From Parvularcula sp038749595 (GTDB lineage: Bacteria; Pseudomonadota; Alphaproteobacteria; Caulobacterales; Parvularculaceae): a stretch of 64,000 bases of DNA. Within the stretch, counting starts at the first letter, position 1. Every line of letters begins with the position of its first letter. Position numbers and translations under genes: made by a program. Under the pieces are notes generated by a model that saw only the letters and a list, made by a program, of their open reading frames with translations, searched no databases and was not told where the DNA came from. The stretch is from positions 29,955 through 93,954 of the forward strand of contig JBCDHW010000011.1 in assembly GCA_038749595.1 (NCBI GenBank), written 5' to 3'. This document shows, piece after piece, positions 1 to 8,293 of this stretch.

Positions 1-454
1 CAAAGCCGGCTTTGACAAGCTGGAAGCGGACATCAAGCATCTGAAATCCGTCGAACGTCCGGCCATCATCCAAGCGATTGCGGAAGCGCGCGCCCACGGC
101 GACCTTTCGGAGAACGCCGAGTACCACGCCGCGAAGGAGCGTCAGTCGTGGATCGAGGGCCAGGTCATTGACCTGGAGGACAAGCACAGCCGCGCCCAGG
201 TCATCGACGTCGCGTCGTTGACGGGTCCGCAAGTAAAGTTCGGCGCCACGGTGACGTTGATTGATGAGGATACCGAGGAACAGAAGCGCTACCAGATTGT
301 TGGCGAGCTCGAGGCGGACCTCAAAGACGGGAAGATCTCGATTTCTTCACCAATCGCCCGCGCCCTCATCAGCAAGGAGGAGGGTGACAGCGTCGAAGTC
401 GCCGCGCCTGGCGGCAGCCGCGTCTACGAAATCGAGAAGGTCGAGTACTTCTAG
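1..454 (+). CDS. greA: Transcription elongation factor GreA (3' part)
   Basis: GreA binds in the secondary channel of RNA polymerase and stimulates cleavage of backtracked transcripts. The window opens inside the gene: frame 2 is open from base 2 to the TAG at 452-454, giving about 150 C-terminal residues. The N-terminal coiled coil is visible with the family pattern HGDLSENAEYHAAKERQ, followed by the FKBP-like C-terminal domain. A TTG at 218 is internal, because the reading frame and GreA homology continue upstream of it. A strong rho-independent terminator follows at 545. The family is usually about 158 residues, so only a few N-terminal codons are missing. Confidence 0.96.
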   Translation, partial: KAGFDKLEADIKHLKSVERPAIIQAIAEARAHGDLSENAEYHAAKERQSWIEGQVIDLEDKHSRAQVIDVASLTGPQVKFGATVTLIDEDTEEQKRYQIVGELEADLKDGKISISSPIARALISKEEGDSVEVAAPGGSRVYEIEKVEYF

Positions 455-544
455 TCGGCGCCGTCGTTTTCCGCCCTTTGGGCGAGGCCCCCCGCGGCGA
501 CGCAAGGCAGCGTAAGCGCTGAACAACCGATAAAGCTTAGAAAG

Positions 545-581
545 AGGCCCGGGATCAGGTTGGCTGATCCCGGGCCTTCTT
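545..581 (+). terminator. Rho-independent terminator after greA
   Basis: A perfect 14-bp stem (545-558 with 564-577) encloses a 5-base loop and is followed by a T-rich stretch (TTCTTGGTCTT). It lies about 90 bp after the greA stop and fits its terminator. Confidence 0.85.
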
Positions 582-597
582 GGTCTTAGCGACAAGC

Positions 598-634
598 GAA
601 CGCCCCCGGTTGAGGGGGAGGACCGGGAGCGTTC
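598..634. other. Imperfect GC-rich hairpin, possible end of the YHS gene
   Basis: Bases 598-610 pair with 622-634 with one mismatch around an 11-base loop. It lies downstream of the minus-strand YHS gene, but neither strand has a clear T-run, so terminator function is uncertain. Confidence 0.3.
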
Positions 635-707
635 TATCTGAACTCTGGCGTGGCAGCCGGTAAGGAGTAGCGGGCGCCTCTTCCCGCGCACCGGCCGCAG
701 ATCGACC

Positions 708-1163
708 TTAGCTCAGAACTTCAGGCCACTGATCATCAGCTTTCTCGATGAACCCTTCTGGGTCCTTCAGCCAACGTTTTTCAATCGATGAGTTATAGTT
801 AAGGTAAAGCACGCCGCCGACAACATTGGCGTTTTTGGGATTGCCCCAGGCCAGGTTTCCGTTGGCCATCGCCCACGCGCAGTAGCCGCCATAGGCCGGT
901 GCAAACTGTTCCGGATCGGCCTGGAACTTCGCGAGGTTTTCCGCGCTCGCAAAACGCCATTCCGCACCCTGATAAGTCGTCGTGAAGTCTGCAGAGCCTT
1001 CAACACCAACGCCGTCACCTTCGAACAGTGATACCGTATCGTATCCGCCAACCGCGACGTTGTTGAACCGGCCGGTGCTGACCGGATCAGCGGCGAATGC
1101 CGTGGTCGGAACAAAAGCGGCAACCGATAAACCAATGACTGCGGCGGAGATCAATTTCTTCAT
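708..1163 (-). CDS. YHS-domain protein with signal peptide
   Basis: A small exported protein of about 151 residues. The start at 1163 is chosen because AAGGA lies 8 bases upstream; ATG at 1172 and TTG at 1181 are alternatives. The N-terminus (MKKLISAAVIGLSVAAF, then TTAFAA) is a typical Sec signal peptide. The mature part carries a YHS-type pattern: GGYDTVSLFEGDGV, then YQGAEWRFASAENLAKFQ and PAYGGYCAWAMANG. YHS domains are small modules often linked to metals or oxidoreductases, and this family is commonly annotated as periplasmic with unknown function. It sits 210 bp downstream of nadE on the same strand. Confidence 0.85.
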   Translation of the reverse strand: MKKLISAAVIGLSVAAFVPTTAFAADPVSTGRFNNVAVGGYDTVSLFEGDGVGVEGSADFTTTYQGAEWRFASAENLAKFQADPEQFAPAYGGYCAWAMANGNLAWGNPKNANVVGGVLYLNYNSSIEKRWLKDPEGFIEKADDQWPEVLS

Positions 1164-1373
1164 GGTGGTCATCCTTAACAAGTTGATGCCCCTCTATTCG
1201 AGGTGCTTCGGCTTTGGTTACCAACGCCATGCAGCGCCCGGAGGAAAGGGCCGAACACAGCGATTTTGGCAACCAAGCCAACAACTTCGCTGTCTTTCAC
1301 CTAGAAAGCATGCGCCCTGAAGGACCGATCGCAAACACAAACATTTGTGAACAGCAGCAAAGTACGCGTGTGA

Positions 1374-3035
1374 TTATCGATCACCAAACCTGTTCACGAT
1401 CGGATAGCGTCGGTCGCGTCCGAAGTAACGCGTCGAGACTTTCGGCCCGGGCGCCGACTGTCGGCGCTTATACTCCGCCGTGAACAACAGCCGCCGGACA
1501 CGGTGGACCAGCGCTGCGTCGTGGCCGCGCCTGATCATTTCATCCACCCCGACGTCTTCTTCGGTCAGCCCAAAGAGGACTTTGTCGAGCTCGTCGTAAG
1601 GCGGCAGGCTGTCTTCGTCTTTTTGATCCTCACGAAGCTCCGCTGACGGAGGTTTGGTGATAATGACCTCAGGAATAACTTCGCCGTGGGGACCAAGGGC
1701 AAAGCTTGGCTTGTCTTCGTTCCGCCAGCGGCTGAGCGCGAAAACCGTGGTCTTATAGACGTCCTTCAACGGATTATATCCGCCGTTCATATCACCATAG
1801 AGCGTCGCGTAACCCACCGACATCTCCGACTTGTTGCCGGTGGTGAGCATCATCGAACCAAGCTTGTTGGACATGGCCATGACGATCGTTCCGCGAATGC
1901 GCGACTGAAGGTTCTCTTCGGTCACGTCGGGGTCACGACCCTCGAAAACGTGGGCCAGCATCGTCTGGCTGGCTTGGAAGGCTGGTTCAATATCCACGGT
2001 ATCAAGACGAACGCCCAAAGCCTGCGCACAGGCCTCGGCATCGGTCATCGAGCCTGCGGAGGTATAGCGACTGGGCAAACGCACACAATGGACATTCTCC
2101 GGCCCCAGAGCATCCACGGCAATAGCGGCGACCAAAGCACTATCGATACCGCCCGAAAGGCCGATCACGGCCGATTGGAAACCCGACTTCTGGACGTAAT
2201 CCCGCGTGCCGGTGACGAGAGCCTCATAAATGACCCGCTCCCCCGTCGACCACGGTTCCGCGGCGGTTGGCTGGGGCACGAGACGGTCGTTGTCGCGAAG
2301 AAATGCCACCGGCAGAGCACCCTGCTCAAACAGTGGCAATTGTCCGTACACCTGCCCCGCATCGACAACGAAACATCCGCCGTCGAAGACCAGTTCATCC
2401 TGTCCGCCGCACTGGTTGATGAACGCCAGCGGCAGGCCTGTCTCCTTGGATCGCGCATGGGCGTGGTAAAACCGCTCCTGGGAAACAGCGGTACGGAACG
2501 GCGAACCGTGCGGCACGACAAGGATCTCCGCGCCTTGTTCGGCTAGCGTCTGCGCCGGCTCGGGATACCACATATCCTCGCAGATCATGACGCCGAGGCG
2601 GGTACCGCGAAACGCAATGGGCGCAGGCGCAGGCCCTTGCTTGAACGTCCGCGGCTCGTCGAACGGACCGTAATTGGGTAGGCAGACCTTGCGCGCGACC
2701 CCAGTGATCGCTCCGCCATCGAGCATAATCGCAGCATTAAACGGACGGCGCCCAGGCGATTGATCGTCTGCCCACGGCGCGCCGATCAATAGACCCGGAC
2801 CTCCGTCGGCGGTCGCCTCGGCCAAGCGATCCACTGCCTTTCGGCATGCCGCCGTGTAGGACCGGCGAAGAACCAAATCCTCTGGGGGGTATCCAGAAAC
2901 CGACAGCTCGGGGCAGACAACGAGGTCAGCGTCTCCCGCTTCTGCGCGCGCCTTGAGAATAAGCTCCGTGTTGCCCTCAACATCACCAACGATGGGATTA
3001 AGCTGGGCAAGGACGATCTTCAGCGCATCAGTCAC
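1374..3035 (-). CDS. nadE: Glutamine-dependent NAD(+) synthetase
   Basis: Makes NAD from nicotinic acid adenine dinucleotide, ATP and glutamine-derived ammonia, the last step of NAD synthesis. At 553 residues it has the two-domain bacterial form. The N-terminal nitrilase-type amidase has a candidate Glu43-Lys116-Cys152 triad (CPELS, RKVCLP, MICEDMW). The C-terminal synthetase carries the pyrophosphatase loop SGGIDSA at 294-300. The GTG at 3035 is chosen because homology begins there (TDALKIVLAQLNPIVGD) and it overlaps the upstream gene by 8 bases, implying translational coupling. A longer reading frame upstream belongs to the overlap and is not GreA- or NadE-like. Confidence 0.95.
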   Translation of the reverse strand: MTDALKIVLAQLNPIVGDVEGNTELILKARAEAGDADLVVCPELSVSGYPPEDLVLRRSYTAACRKAVDRLAEATADGGPGLLIGAPWADDQSPGRRPFNAAIMLDGGAITGVARKVCLPNYGPFDEPRTFKQGPAPAPIAFRGTRLGVMICEDMWYPEPAQTLAEQGAEILVVPHGSPFRTAVSQERFYHAHARSKETGLPLAFINQCGGQDELVFDGGCFVVDAGQVYGQLPLFEQGALPVAFLRDNDRLVPQPTAAEPWSTGERVIYEALVTGTRDYVQKSGFQSAVIGLSGGIDSALVAAIAVDALGPENVHCVRLPSRYTSAGSMTDAEACAQALGVRLDTVDIEPAFQASQTMLAHVFEGRDPDVTEENLQSRIRGTIVMAMSNKLGSMMLTTGNKSEMSVGYATLYGDMNGGYNPLKDVYKTTVFALSRWRNEDKPSFALGPHGEVIPEVIITKPPSAELREDQKDEDSLPPYDELDKVLFGLTEEDVGVDEMIRRGHDAALVHRVRRLLFTAEYKRRQSAPGPKVSTRYFGRDRRYPIVNRFGDR

Positions 3036-3948
3036 GGATCGCGTCCTCAACCAAGAGAGCCAGAGCCAAGGCGCGGCGCCCCGCCTGCCCCGGAACAATC
3101 GGCGCAGCACCGCGACGAACCGCAGCGATAAAGCTCTGTGTACCGAATGCTAGGGGGTCCTTGAGCGACGGAGGCAACGTGTCCGCAGAAAAGTCTGCCG
3201 CGACAGGGGTGCCCGTCGTGTTGGTCACCTGGCGCCCCAGAAAATCAAGCGTCACAGTCCCATCGTCGTAGTCGAGCGTGAGATCACGCAGCGGGGTCTC
3301 CTCCAGCCGGGAAGCCATAAGCCGCGCTTCGATGCCCCCAATCGCCAAGGTCACATCGACATAATCCGCATGCTCGGAGCGCTCGCGCCGCGCCTCTGCG
3401 GAGACCACGCGCGCGTTGTCCTGACCCGTCAGTTCGGCGAGCAGATCCAGATCATGGATCATCAGATCAAGCACCACCGAGACATCTCCGGCGCGGGGGC
3501 TGTATTTATTCAGGCGACGCGAGGTCACCACCTTCGGCGTATCGCGATCGAAGAGGCCGAACGCATCGGCGACATACCGCTCCTGGTGCCCCACTTGGAT
3601 CACCACGCCCGCGTCCTTCGCTGCCGAGATCAGCGCATCAGCATCCGCCACGTCCATGGCAATTGGCTTCTCGACCAGGACGTGTTTGCCCGCGTTAATC
3701 GCGGCCTGTGCCAGGGGAGCATGGGTCGTCGCCGGGGTCGCTATCGTCAGGATGTCGACCTCTGATATGAACGCATCGAAATCGTCGAACGCCTGCGCCT
3801 GGTGCTCGGCAGCACGGTCCATGGCGCGGCCGAGATCCAGGTCGAAAATCCCGGTCAGACCAACGTCCTCTGCCTCAGCATATTTGTTCGCGTGGTAACC
3901 GCCGAAAACGCCCGCGCCAGCAACGCCTGCTCTCAGTCGCTCCACCAT
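3028..3948 (-). CDS. Gfo/Idh/MocA-family oxidoreductase
   Basis: An NAD(P)-dependent dehydrogenase of the glucose-fructose oxidoreductase / inositol dehydrogenase family, 306 residues. The Rossmann fold starts at once (GVAGAGVFGGYHANKY), then the family pattern EKPIAMDVADADALI, with the EKP motif that binds cofactor, and a C-terminal alpha/beta substrate domain. The start at 3948 gives the expected N-terminus; the frame stays open upstream but that part is not family-like. The stop overlaps the nadE start. The coupling to nadE is clear in the sequence, but the sugar or polyol substrate cannot be inferred. Confidence 0.9.
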   Translation of the reverse strand: MVERLRAGVAGAGVFGGYHANKYAEAEDVGLTGIFDLDLGRAMDRAAEHQAQAFDDFDAFISEVDILTIATPATTHAPLAQAAINAGKHVLVEKPIAMDVADADALISAAKDAGVVIQVGHQERYVADAFGLFDRDTPKVVTSRRLNKYSPRAGDVSVVLDLMIHDLDLLAELTGQDNARVVSAEARRERSEHADYVDVTLAIGGIEARLMASRLEETPLRDLTLDYDDGTVTLDFLGRQVTNTTGTPVAADFSADTLPPSLKDPLAFGTQSFIAAVRRGAAPIVPGQAGRRALALALLVEDAIRD

Positions 3949-4131
3949 CGTCCGTTTGCCCTCTTCGCTATCTTCCAAGGCCCCCTCAATCCATGCTCGC
4001 GGTCCTTTAGGGAGACAACCCCTCGTGCTGCCGCAACGCAGACCTTGCCGCAAAATTGCCCCATTCTCTCCGGCACCGTGCCCCAATGCCCTGCGAGGCC
4101 AAGGCCAGAGAGCTGTGGAGGCAACATGCGG

Positions 4132-4329
4132 TTACCGTTCCAGGGGACGCGTTTGTGTGAGGACACTTGGGATGAGGCGATCTCGAGCCTCCGATTTGCC
4201 ATGCGCGAACTGAGCATCCACCGGCGTCAGAACCCCTTTGCCAGGCCGCTCCCGTGCCCGCTCGGCGACCCACGACGGTCGGCTGAAATCCTCAAGATCT
4301 TCTAGTTTATCCGGTTTGCGCCCGGTCAA
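4132..4329 (-). CDS. Small hypothetical protein with a very strong ribosome binding site
   Basis: About 65 residues, charged, with no recognised domain (begins MTGRKPDKLEDLEDFSRPSW when TTG is read as Met). AGGAGG lies 5 bases upstream of the TTG at 4327-4329; a GTG at 4333-4335 overlaps the same site. It lies in the 450-bp gap between the oxidoreductase and phhA, upstream of the oxidoreductase on the same strand. The ribosome site is the main evidence. No signal peptide or membrane segment. It could be a chance frame. Confidence 0.45.
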   Translation of the reverse strand: MTGRKPDKLEDLEDFSRPSWVAERARERPGKGVLTPVDAQFAHGKSEARDRLIPSVLTQTRPLER

Positions 4330-4398
4330 GGACACCTCCTGGTCTTTCGCTCAAAGTCCACCTCCGTTAGGCGTGGCGCCGAAGGAGGACCGAAGGTC

Positions 4399-5292
4399 AT
4401 GGACGGAGATCCCCGCTTTCACCGCGCGAGCGAAGAGCCTGCGTCGGATTACACCATCCCCCAGGACTGGGACGCCTACACCGCCGACGAACACGGCGTC
4501 TGGGACACGCTCTACGCCCGTCTGGCGAAGGTTCTGCCAGGGCGCGCAGACGACGCCTTTCTAGACGGTCTGAAGGTCCTCGACCTCGGCAAAGGCGGCA
4601 TCCCGCATTTCGAGCGGATGTCCGATGCGCTTGAGAAGCATACGGGCTGGCGTGTGGTGGCGGTCCCGGGGCTCGTGCCCGACGAGGTGTTCTTCGACCA
4701 CCTGGCGAACAGGCGCTTTCCGGCGGGCAACTTCATCCGAAAACCGGATCAGCTCGACTATATTCAAGAGCCGGACGTCTTCCACGATGTCTTCGGCCAC
4801 GTGCCGATGCTCTCCAACCCCGTCTTCGCCGATTACATGCAGGCGTACGGGCAGGGCGGCCTGAAGAGCTTAGACTCCGGCTGCCTCAAGAACCTCGCGG
4901 CGCTTTATTGGTACACGGTGGAGTTTGGACTGATCGCAAAGCCTGAGGGGATGCGGATCTATGGCGCGGGAATTGTCTCGTCGCCCGCGGAAAGCGCTTT
5001 CTCGCTTGAGGACAGCTCACCAAACCGCATCGGCTTCTCGGTAGAGCGCCTGCTGCGTACGGACTATCGTATCGACGATTTTCAGCAGACCTACTTCGTC
5101 ATCGACAGCTACGAAGACTTGCTCGACCGGACGCTACGGACCGAGTTTGAACCGCTCTACAGCCAGCTTCACAGCGAAGAGTGCGCCGGTTCCTACCTTC
5201 ACAGCCCAGCGGATATCCTCGAAACGGATCGCGTTTTCACCAACGGCACCCAAGCGTACGCGGAACAGGGCGGACGGTTCGCGACCGATTAA
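4399..5292 (+). CDS. phhA: Phenylalanine 4-monooxygenase
   Basis: Tetrahydropterin-dependent hydroxylation of phenylalanine to tyrosine by a mononuclear iron enzyme. The 297-residue length matches the short bacterial form. Iron ligands are His129 and His134 (FHDVFGHVPML) and Glu175 (YWYTVEFGL). A GGAGG ribosome site precedes the ATG. It is divergent from the small gene and oxidoreductase, and convergent with the sensor gene. Neither a dehydratase nor a dihydropteridine reductase is in view, so the pterin recycling partner must be elsewhere. With DAHP synthase nearby it may serve tyrosine supply as well as phenylalanine breakdown (inference). Confidence 0.95.
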   Translation: MDGDPRFHRASEEPASDYTIPQDWDAYTADEHGVWDTLYARLAKVLPGRADDAFLDGLKVLDLGKGGIPHFERMSDALEKHTGWRVVAVPGLVPDEVFFDHLANRRFPAGNFIRKPDQLDYIQEPDVFHDVFGHVPMLSNPVFADYMQAYGQGGLKSLDSGCLKNLAALYWYTVEFGLIAKPEGMRIYGAGIVSSPAESAFSLEDSSPNRIGFSVERLLRTDYRIDDFQQTYFVIDSYEDLLDRTLRTEFEPLYSQLHSEECAGSYLHSPADILETDRVFTNGTQAYAEQGGRFATD

Positions 5293-5311
5293 CCGTCCCG
5301 TCCACGGACAT

Positions 5312-6577
5312 TTATGCCGCTGACACCGCACCGAGCGTCGTTGGCGCATTCTCCTCCTTGCACGCACTAAGGGGCGGAAGGGTCAAAGCCAACGCCCGCG
5401 CCTCAACGCTTGATGGATAAGCGTGCAAGCCCGAACTGTGGAGCCGTAGCAATCGATCAGCATACACTAGGTTGTAGTTACAGCCCTGGCTCCTGCTGTT
5501 CGCATCATCGACACTGGGCTTGTAAATCTGGAAACAACGGTCATCGATGGGAAGCTCTTGGCCGTCGCGCGATCCCATCGCGATTGTCGGCGCGCCGTTG
5601 TGCACCGTATCAAACGCCTTCACTTGGGTGATCCCCGCCTCGTCAAAAAAGCGGAACATCGTAGTGAAAACCTGATAGAAATGATCCCGATCCGCGGTTA
5701 CTCGCCACGGCGACAGCGCAGTCGTGTCCACATCAACGCGCGCATCTTGGGCGGCAGTGTGGACGACCTCGAGCACCTCAAACCGCGTTTTCTGGGTCGG
5801 CATGTGGGCGAAATCGGTCACCGCAAAACGCAGGCCATTCTCGACCGTACGGTGCACCACCTGGGCCGAGTCGCGGATAATCTCCGCATACTCCTTAACC
5901 GTTCCCGAACTGAGCGATTGCTCAGGACACTGCAGAAGCAGTTCGGCAAAGCCCTGAATGGAATTAAGCGGCGCACGCAATTGGTGACCCAGCATCGAAA
6001 GAACTTTATCGAGCTCCGCGTCACTCTGCTCTCGCTGGGTGTGGGCAAGCTTCAATTGCTCCTGCAGCGGAAGATCCGAAAGCAAAACAAGCCGCGTCTT
6101 CTCCAGCATCCGCGCTGCCGTATCCGCAAAACTCTGGAGGCGTTGTTTCTGTGCTGAGGAAAAGGCGGCGCGCGGTTTGCTATCAATAATGCAAAACGAA
6201 CCGAGCGTAAAACCGTTCACCGAAATCGGCGCACCGGCATAAAAGCGAATATGCGGCGCCCCCGTCACCAGCGGGTTCGTGGCAAAGTGCGGGTCTTCCG
6301 TCGCGTTCAAGATCACAAACGGCTCACGCCCTAAGATCGTATGCGCACAAAAGGCCACGTCGCGCCCCGTTTCGCGATCGGGCAAGCCCATGCAGCTTTT
6401 GAAGAACTGCCGGTCGCGATCAAGCAACGAGACAAGCGCGATGGGCACGTCCCATTCGCTCGCCGCCGCTTGGATCAGCTCGTCGAGCTCAGCGATCGCC
6501 GAGTCATCGAGGAACCCGGACTCATCAAGGAACCGCTGCCGCCGTTCCTCGTTCATGGGAACAGGAAAGTTTGCCAT
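5312..6577 (-). CDS. GAF domain / HisKA-type sensor protein with a degenerate kinase core
   Basis: A cytosolic sensor-like protein of 421 residues without membrane segments. A GAF domain spans about residues 26-158 (PIALVSLLDRDRQFFKS, FCAHTI, GSFCIIDS). A HisKA-like dimerisation helix carries the candidate phosphoacceptor His198 in GHQLRAPLNSIQGFAELL. The C-terminal 180 residues should be the ATPase domain, but no N box, DxGxG or GTGLG motif is recognisable, so catalysis is doubtful. No response regulator lies next to it. It may be a pseudokinase phosphoacceptor or a regulatory scaffold. The start at 6577 has a weak ribosome site; Met8 is an alternative. Confidence 0.8.
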   Translation of the reverse strand: MANFPVPMNEERRQRFLDESGFLDDSAIAELDELIQAAASEWDVPIALVSLLDRDRQFFKSCMGLPDRETGRDVAFCAHTILGREPFVILNATEDPHFATNPLVTGAPHIRFYAGAPISVNGFTLGSFCIIDSKPRAAFSSAQKQRLQSFADTAARMLEKTRLVLLSDLPLQEQLKLAHTQREQSDAELDKVLSMLGHQLRAPLNSIQGFAELLLQCPEQSLSSGTVKEYAEIIRDSAQVVHRTVENGLRFAVTDFAHMPTQKTRFEVLEVVHTAAQDARVDVDTTALSPWRVTADRDHFYQVFTTMFRFFDEAGITQVKAFDTVHNGAPTIAMGSRDGQELPIDDRCFQIYKPSVDDANSRSQGCNYNLVYADRLLRLHSSGLHAYPSSVEARALALTLPPLSACKEENAPTTLGAVSAA

Positions 6578-6641
6578 GCCCGCAACTTAAGGCTGCAGGA
6601 TTTGACAATCTGTGAACACGGCCACCCGTTTTGGTTGACGC

Positions 6642-7997
6642 CTAAGCAGCCTTCCGTTCACGGATCGACCGGAGCCCCTCGGCCAGCGTGAACGCCAGCT
6701 CCAACGCTTGGCTCGCGTTGAGGCGCGGATCGCAATGGGTGTGGTACCGCTCTGAAAGGTCAGTCTCTGAAATTGCCTGAAGGCCACCCAGGCACTCGGT
6801 CACGTCCTGGCCCGTCATCTCAAAATGCACGCCGCCGGGATACGCACCCTCGGCCCGGACAATCTCGAAGAACTGCTCCACCTCGCCCAGAACCGATGCA
6901 ACCGGACGCGTCTTATAGCCGTTGTCCGCTTTGATCGTGTTGCCGTGCATCGGGTCCGAGGACCAGACGACCGCCCGCCCCTCCGCCGTGATCCGACGGA
7001 CAAGGTTGGGCAAGTGACCCGCAATTTTGTCCTTGCCAAATCGGCTGATCAGAACGATCCGCCCCGCCTCATTATCAGGGCTCAGAATATCGAGAAGCTT
7101 GAGCAGTTCGTCCGGCTCGAGGCTCGGCCCGCACTTGATCCCAATCGGGTTTTTGATGCCGCGGCAGAACTCAACGTGGGCGCCGTCCGGCTGGCGCGTC
7201 CGGTCACCGATCCACACCATGTGACCCGACGTATCGTAGTAATCGCCGGAGGTGGAATCGACACGGGTCATCGCCTCTTCAAAGCCGAGCAGCAACGCCT
7301 CATGGCTCGTGTAGAATTCCACTTCGTTCAGCTGACGCGCGTTGAACCCGGTCAAACCACAGGCGTCCATAAACGCCATCGCGTCGGAGATCCGGTCGGC
7401 AATCTCCGTGTACCGCTCATTCTGCGGACCGCGGGCGAACTCCAGGTTCCACGTGTGCACGTTGCGCAGGGACGCATACCCCCCTTTCGCAAACGACCGG
7501 ATCAGGTTCAGCGTCGCCGCGGACTGGCCATAGGCCTTGAGCAAGCGCTGCGGATCGGGAATGCGCGCTTCGGGCGTGAATTCCATACCGTTGATGTTGT
7601 CGCCGCGGTAGCTTGGCAGCGTCAAATCGCCGATCGTCTCCGTCGGGGAGGAGCGCGGCTTGCCAAACTGACCGGCGATGCGGCCGACCTTCACCACCGG
7701 CACAGCAGCGCCGTAGGTCAGCGCGACCGCCATCTGCAGCAGCACCCGGAACGTATCGCGGATGTTGTCAGCACCGAACTCTTTAAAGCTCTCGGCGCAG
7801 TCGCCGCCTTGCAACAGGAACGCCTCGCCGCGGCTCACCGCCGCCAAGCGCTCGCGCAAAGTCCGCACCTCACCGGCAAAGACCAGCGGCGGATAGCTCG
7901 CAAGCTCCGTCTCCACCGCTTGCAGCGCGGCGGGATCGGGATAATCGTCCGGGATGTGCTTAGCCGGACGCTCACGCCAGCTCGACGGATTCCACAT
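6642..7997 (-). CDS. Class II 3-deoxy-7-phosphoheptulonate (DAHP) synthase
   Basis: Condenses phosphoenolpyruvate and erythrose 4-phosphate, the entry step of aromatic amino acid synthesis. At 451 residues it is the plant-like class II form: an N-terminal WRERPAKHIPDYPD-type segment, LLQGGDCAESF, the region KVGRIAGQFGKPRSSPTE, and the late metal-binding region GGVHFEMTGQDVTECLGG. AGGAG precedes the ATG by 9 bases. Monocistronic, upstream of the sensor gene on the same strand. I give no symbol because class II enzymes are named inconsistently. Confidence 0.95.
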   Translation of the reverse strand: MWNPSSWRERPAKHIPDDYPDPAALQAVETELASYPPLVFAGEVRTLRERLAAVSRGEAFLLQGGDCAESFKEFGADNIRDTFRVLLQMAVALTYGAAVPVVKVGRIAGQFGKPRSSPTETIGDLTLPSYRGDNINGMEFTPEARIPDPQRLLKAYGQSAATLNLIRSFAKGGYASLRNVHTWNLEFARGPQNERYTEIADRISDAMAFMDACGLTGFNARQLNEVEFYTSHEALLLGFEEAMTRVDSTSGDYYDTSGHMVWIGDRTRQPDGAHVEFCRGIKNPIGIKCGPSLEPDELLKLLDILSPDNEAGRIVLISRFGKDKIAGHLPNLVRRITAEGRAVVWSSDPMHGNTIKADNGYKTRPVASVLGEVEQFFEIVRAEGAYPGGVHFEMTGQDVTECLGGLQAISETDLSERYHTHCDPRLNASQALELAFTLAEGLRSIRERKAA

Positions 7998-8293
7998 AAC
8001 TCAACTCCTGAAGCAACGACGCTAATGGACCAAGAAATGCCGCGCAACATTCATGCCGCACGTTCTCACCTGCCGGGGCAAGGTTTCCGCTGGGTTTCGT
8101 GCCGAGCGCGGACAGCGGAGTAGTCACAACGGTTGATGGTCAATCCACACTTCAGAAAATCGCCGATTGCGAACATGGGAGTGACGAACGACACCTCTTG
8201 ACGGGGCGAAAAACGGATTTAGTGGAAAAGCCAGGGGCTTCAGAGACAATGTCTATTGTGCGTGCTCCGCAAACAGATGAAATCTCCTTTAGG
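7998..8293. other. Intergenic region between the beta-propeller gene and DAHP synthase
   Basis: About 296 bp without a convincing gene. It contains the upstream region of the DAHP synthase gene on the minus strand. I see no riboswitch or strong terminator. Confidence 0.5.

Noticed and set aside
6825..8123. Open frame of 432 codons opposite the DAHP synthase gene
   Set aside because: It is the antisense shadow of a GC-rich gene: Arg/His/Leu-rich, no ribosome site and no family, while the minus strand encodes a clear class II DAHP synthase.
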